From Ignavibacteria bacterium (GTDB taxonomy: Bacteria > Bacteroidota > Ignavibacteria > Kapaibacteriales > Kapaibacteriaceae), in assembly GCA_016707005.1 (NCBI GenBank), contig JADJIQ010000002.1, forward strand, positions 248,001-312,000: 64,000 bases of DNA. The letters run 5' to 3'. Shown here piece by piece: positions 61,300-64,000 of this stretch (its first letter is position 1; each line of letters opens with the position of its first letter). The translations under genes were made by a program, and so were the position numbers. The notes under the pieces are model-generated. The model was not told the origin of the DNA. It made no database searches and was given only the letters and a program-made list of their open reading frames with translations.

Positions 61300-64000
61300 T
61301 CATTTCACCACATCTACACGAGTTGTGAGAGTTTCCTTGTTGGTTATTAACCTCAATTGATACGCCCCGTTACCAATGGCACTGACGTCTGTTGTGAGGA
61401 CATAACCGCCTGCGGCTTCTGCCTTGTTGCTGACAAAGGTCTGTACTACCTGACCCATCATATTCAACAGTTCGAGAGTGATGGTCAGCGGCTCACGGAG
61501 ACCGTAATGGATCTCCATTGTGTTTTGTGTTGGGTTGGGACGGGTTGTAAGCGACGTAGAGTTCTTTGCCGAGATATACAATCGCGCGCCGCCATCGTCG
61601 CAGATTCCATTGATCTGTATTCTGCCATTTTGAGTTAATGTCTCGGCGACAATTCCGCTATTCGTCCAGCGGAATTCGTCGATGATGATCGATGAGTTGT
61701 CGGTATTGCCAAGCGTCGCAAGACATGGAACAGAAATCAATTCGTTACTCGCCGGATTGTACGTCCCTGAGAGCTCGAGCATGCAGCTATCGGCTGAACC
61801 GGAGCATTCACTGCCGTTTTGTTCAACGAAGAGTATTGATGAATTGTAGCGGATGCGGGCGAACCACTTCGTTGGTGCGCCTGTGGCCTGCAAGCCAGTT
61901 TGTTTCTGGAGTGATAATGTGAGGTTCACTCTCTCACCTGCCTGGGCTATGATATCCTGGGCAACAACAGTGGTATGAGCTGTATCCAAGCTGTTGATCG
62001 TTCCCTCGCCAAAGAGTTGCACCGTGGCAGGACTCCCTACACCATTGTACTCGAACAACAATCGTCCGCTGGTTCTACCTAAATCTGATGGTAGAAACCG
62101 CAGATCCAATTTAGCCGTATCACCTTGGGCAAGAGTGAAGCTTCCACCACCAGCAAGAGTTGAGAAGTCGAAGTCGTTTGGTCCAGCATGGCGAGTTGCG
62201 GTAATGCTCAGCGGTGCGTTACCTACGTTTTTTATAGTGATTGCGCGAATGGTGTCTTTTGCAACTCCTACCTCAAGAACGCCAAAGTCAATCACATCAC
62301 TTAACACAGCAAGCGAAGGAGCAATTCCTACTCCACGAATCGTTTGTTGCAGCGTGTCGGCTTGAGTGAAGATGATCAGTTGTGCAGTTTTTGTCCCTGT
62401 TGAAGTAGGTGAAAACCGGAACTCTACGGCCCGTGAGCTGCCCGAAGGTACAGTAAATGGCGGAATGCCTGACACCAGAGAGAACTGAGAAGCATCTGCG
62501 CCTACGATCGCAATGGAGTCAACACGATATGGATAGGTGCCATCGTTGCGAGCAAAAGTCGAGACCAAAGAGTCTCGATCACTACCTACCAAGCATTGCT
62601 GCATATCTACATCTTGGCTTGCAGGAGAGGGTGCGACGATAGAGAAGACTGCGTCAGAAACGTCAGACTGCAATGGAGCTATACCAACTTCCCAAATCTT
62701 TGCAGTAGAGTCCCAGCTTGTTGTAGCAATTCTGCTGCCGTCACGGCTAAAGGCAACTTCAGTAAGATGGAGAGTATGTCCTGCTACTGTGCGAATGAGC
62801 ACTCCCGTATTTGCGTCCCATATCTTTGCTGTAGAGTCATAGCTTGCAGTAGCAATTGTGCTCCCATCAGGGCTAAATGCAACGCTGCTAAGAGCGAAAG
62901 TATCTCCTGATAGTGTGCGAACAAGCATGCCCGTGTTTGAGTCCCATATCTTTGTGGTAAAGTCCCAGCTTGCCGTAGCAATTCTACTCCCATCAGGGCT
63001 AAACGCAACACCACGGACACTATTATAATGTCCTGTTAATGTCTGAGTGACAACCCCTGTGTTTGCGTCCCATATCTTTGCGGTATGGTCATCGCTTGCT
63101 GTAGCTATTTTACTCCCATCAGGGCTAAAGGCTACGCCATGAACAGCGTTAGTATGCCCTGCTAGTGTGAGAATGAATATGCCCGTGTTTGAGTCCCATA
63201 TCCTGGCTGTTCGGTCATAGCCTGCCGTGGCTATGCGACTTCCGTCAGGGCTATAGGCAACACCAATATTACCACCATAATGTTGTGTTAGTGTGCTGAG
63301 GAGCACGCCAGAATTAGCGTCCCATATCTTGGCGGTTTCGTCACTACTTGCCGTAGCAATTCTGCTCCCATCAGGGCTATAGGCAACATCCAAAACAAAG
63401 TCAGCATGGCCTGTCAATGTGCGAATGAGCACTCCCGTATTTACGTCCCATATCTTCGCAGTCCTATCAAGGCTTGTCGTAGCTATTCTACTACCATCAG
63501 GGCTGAAGGCAACACCACAAACAATGTCAGTATGTCCTTTTAGTGTGAGGCTCTCTCCAATAGTATCGGCAGTGGCGGTGTTCCAACCTTGGCTTACTCT
63601 GACTAAACACTGCGCGCTTGGCGGACTTGGTACATTCTTCCATGTAAAGTTCAGCCCTGTCGCTTTGCTAGTGATTACTTTCCATGTGATGCCGTTATCA
63701 GCACTGTATTGCAATTGCACCGGATCACTGGGTGCAATTCCTGTCCATGATATCACTGTGTCGCTCCCTACTACATAGGTCTCGCCACCGTTTGGCTGCG
63801 TGAGCTTCAGGGTTGAAGCTATTTTCTTCCCCGGATAACCGCTGTTTGCACTAAAGTAGCGGGGGCATTTGTCAGTTGCGATTTCGAAACTTGCATACTT
63901 AAAACTCGAATCACTCGGCACATAACGGAGAGTAATTGTTCGGCTGGTGTTCTGCGGAATGGTAAGAGGGAAAGTAGTATTGACTACAGTAAAATCAGCA
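61300..64000 (-). CDS. Secreted WD40 - Hydin-like protein with T9SS signal, paralogue 3 (5' end outside window)
   Basis: At least 899 residues visible; the frame is open to the window edge, and the GTG at 63921 is internal (it aligns with Val in paralogue 1). The visible part starts in the region after the vWFA domain, then the KNH-like domain, seven WD40 repeats (two with degenerate GH starts: TQHYGGNIGVAYS and SGDTFALSSVAFS), Hydin-like domains and the T9SS signal. The stretch about 61678-62217 is almost identical to 54170-54709 of paralogue 1, with one difference seen, although paralogue 2 lies between them. Confidence 0.88.
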   Translation of the reverse strand, partial: ADFTVVNTTFPLTIPQNTSRTITLRYVPSDSSFKYASFEIATDKCPRYFSANSGYPGKKIASTLKLTQPNGGETYVVGSDTVISWTGIAPSDPVQLQYSADNGITWKVITSKATGLNFTWKNVPSPPSAQCLVRVSQGWNTATADTIGESLTLKGHTDIVCGVAFSPDGSRIATTSLDRTAKIWDVNTGVLIRTLTGHADFVLDVAYSPDGSRIATASSDETAKIWDANSGVLLSTLTQHYGGNIGVAYSPDGSRIATAGYDRTARIWDSNTGIFILTLAGHTNAVHGVAFSPDGSKIATASDDHTAKIWDANTGVVTQTLTGHYNSVRGVAFSPDGSRIATASWDFTTKIWDSNTGMLVRTLSGDTFALSSVAFSPDGSTIATASYDSTAKIWDANTGVLIRTVAGHTLHLTEVAFSRDGSRIATTSWDSTAKIWEVGIAPLQSDVSDAVFSIVAPSPASQDVDMQQCLVGSDRDSLVSTFARNDGTYPYRVDSIAIVGADASQFSLVSGIPPFTVPSGSSRAVEFRFSPTSTGTKTAQLIIFTQADTLQQTIRGVGIAPSLAVLSDVIDFGVLEVGVAKDTIRAITIKNVGNAPLSITATRHAGPNDFDFSTLAGGGSFTLAQGDTAKLDLRFLPSDLGRTSGRLLFEYNGVGSPATVQLFGEGTINSLDTAHTTVVAQDIIAQAGERVNLTLSLQKQTGLQATGAPTKWFARIRYNSSILFVEQNGSECSGSADSCMLELSGTYNPASNELISVPCLATLGNTDNSSIIIDEFRWTNSGIVAETLTQNGRIQINGICDDGGARLYISAKNSTSLTTRPNPTQNTMEIHYGLREPLTITLELLNMMGQVVQTFVSNKAEAAGGYVLTTDVSAIGNGAYQLRLITNKETLTTRVDVVK

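Noticed and set aside
55179..63580. Regular direct repeats of about 126 bp that could suggest a CRISPR or other tandem array
   Set aside because: They are the coding units of WD40 propellers in open frames of the minus strand, and they have no spacer-like unique segments.

Overview
The window reads like a chromosomal segment of a Bacteroidota/Chlorobi-group bacterium; the relative I would test first is Candidatus Kapabacteria/Ignavibacteria. The reasons are Por-type (T9SS type A) C-terminal sorting domains on several very large secreted proteins, a czcA gene fused to a TolC-type outer-membrane domain, and a Bacteroidota-style tyrosine integrase. This placement is inference from gene content, not from a marker gene.

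Layout. 1-949: two divergent exported proteins. 993-1065: initiator tRNA-fMet. The 3' end of this tRNA is repeated at 27126 and 50629, each time just upstream of an integrase gene. Two integrative elements therefore sit in tandem at the tRNA: element A (about 1041-27151) and element B (about 27126-50657). Both begin with a hypothetical protein, an excisionase-like HTH protein, an overlapping TOPRIM/DUF3987 primase-helicase, a palindromic pentamer array that looks like a replication origin, and an HTH protein with a charged coiled coil. Both end with the integrase. Neither carries recognisable conjugation, relaxase, capsid or terminase genes, so the plan resembles a phage satellite of the PICI type or a minimal integrative element.

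Cargo of A: an Avs-like STAND ATPase with an N-terminal nuclease, a split (probably broken) type IIG restriction-modification gene, hypothetical genes, two integrase fragments, and a Zn/Cd/Co efflux set (P-type ATPase, CzcA-TolC fusion, CzcB). Cargo of B: an ASCH protein, a type I restriction operon (hsdR, fused hsdMS, DUF429, trypsin-like protease), hypothetical and HEPN-like genes, and two secreted T9SS proteins.

50658-64000: possibly the left end of a third element or its remnant, with small single genes and then three tandem paralogues (vWFA, seven WD40 repeats, Hydin-like domains, T9SS signal), the last cut by the window edge.

The most striking unlisted structure is a family of about eleven copies of a repeat. 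Five copies are exactly 171 bp despite many substitutions. Its ends look like IS21-family termini. All copies lie in the same orientation, and they sit between single genes or small gene sets across A, B and the region to the right. The result is a cassette-like organisation without integron features. Several genes are lightly broken (integrase A, CadA, type IIG R-M), each near a short homopolymer, so sequencing error must be excluded before calling them decayed.
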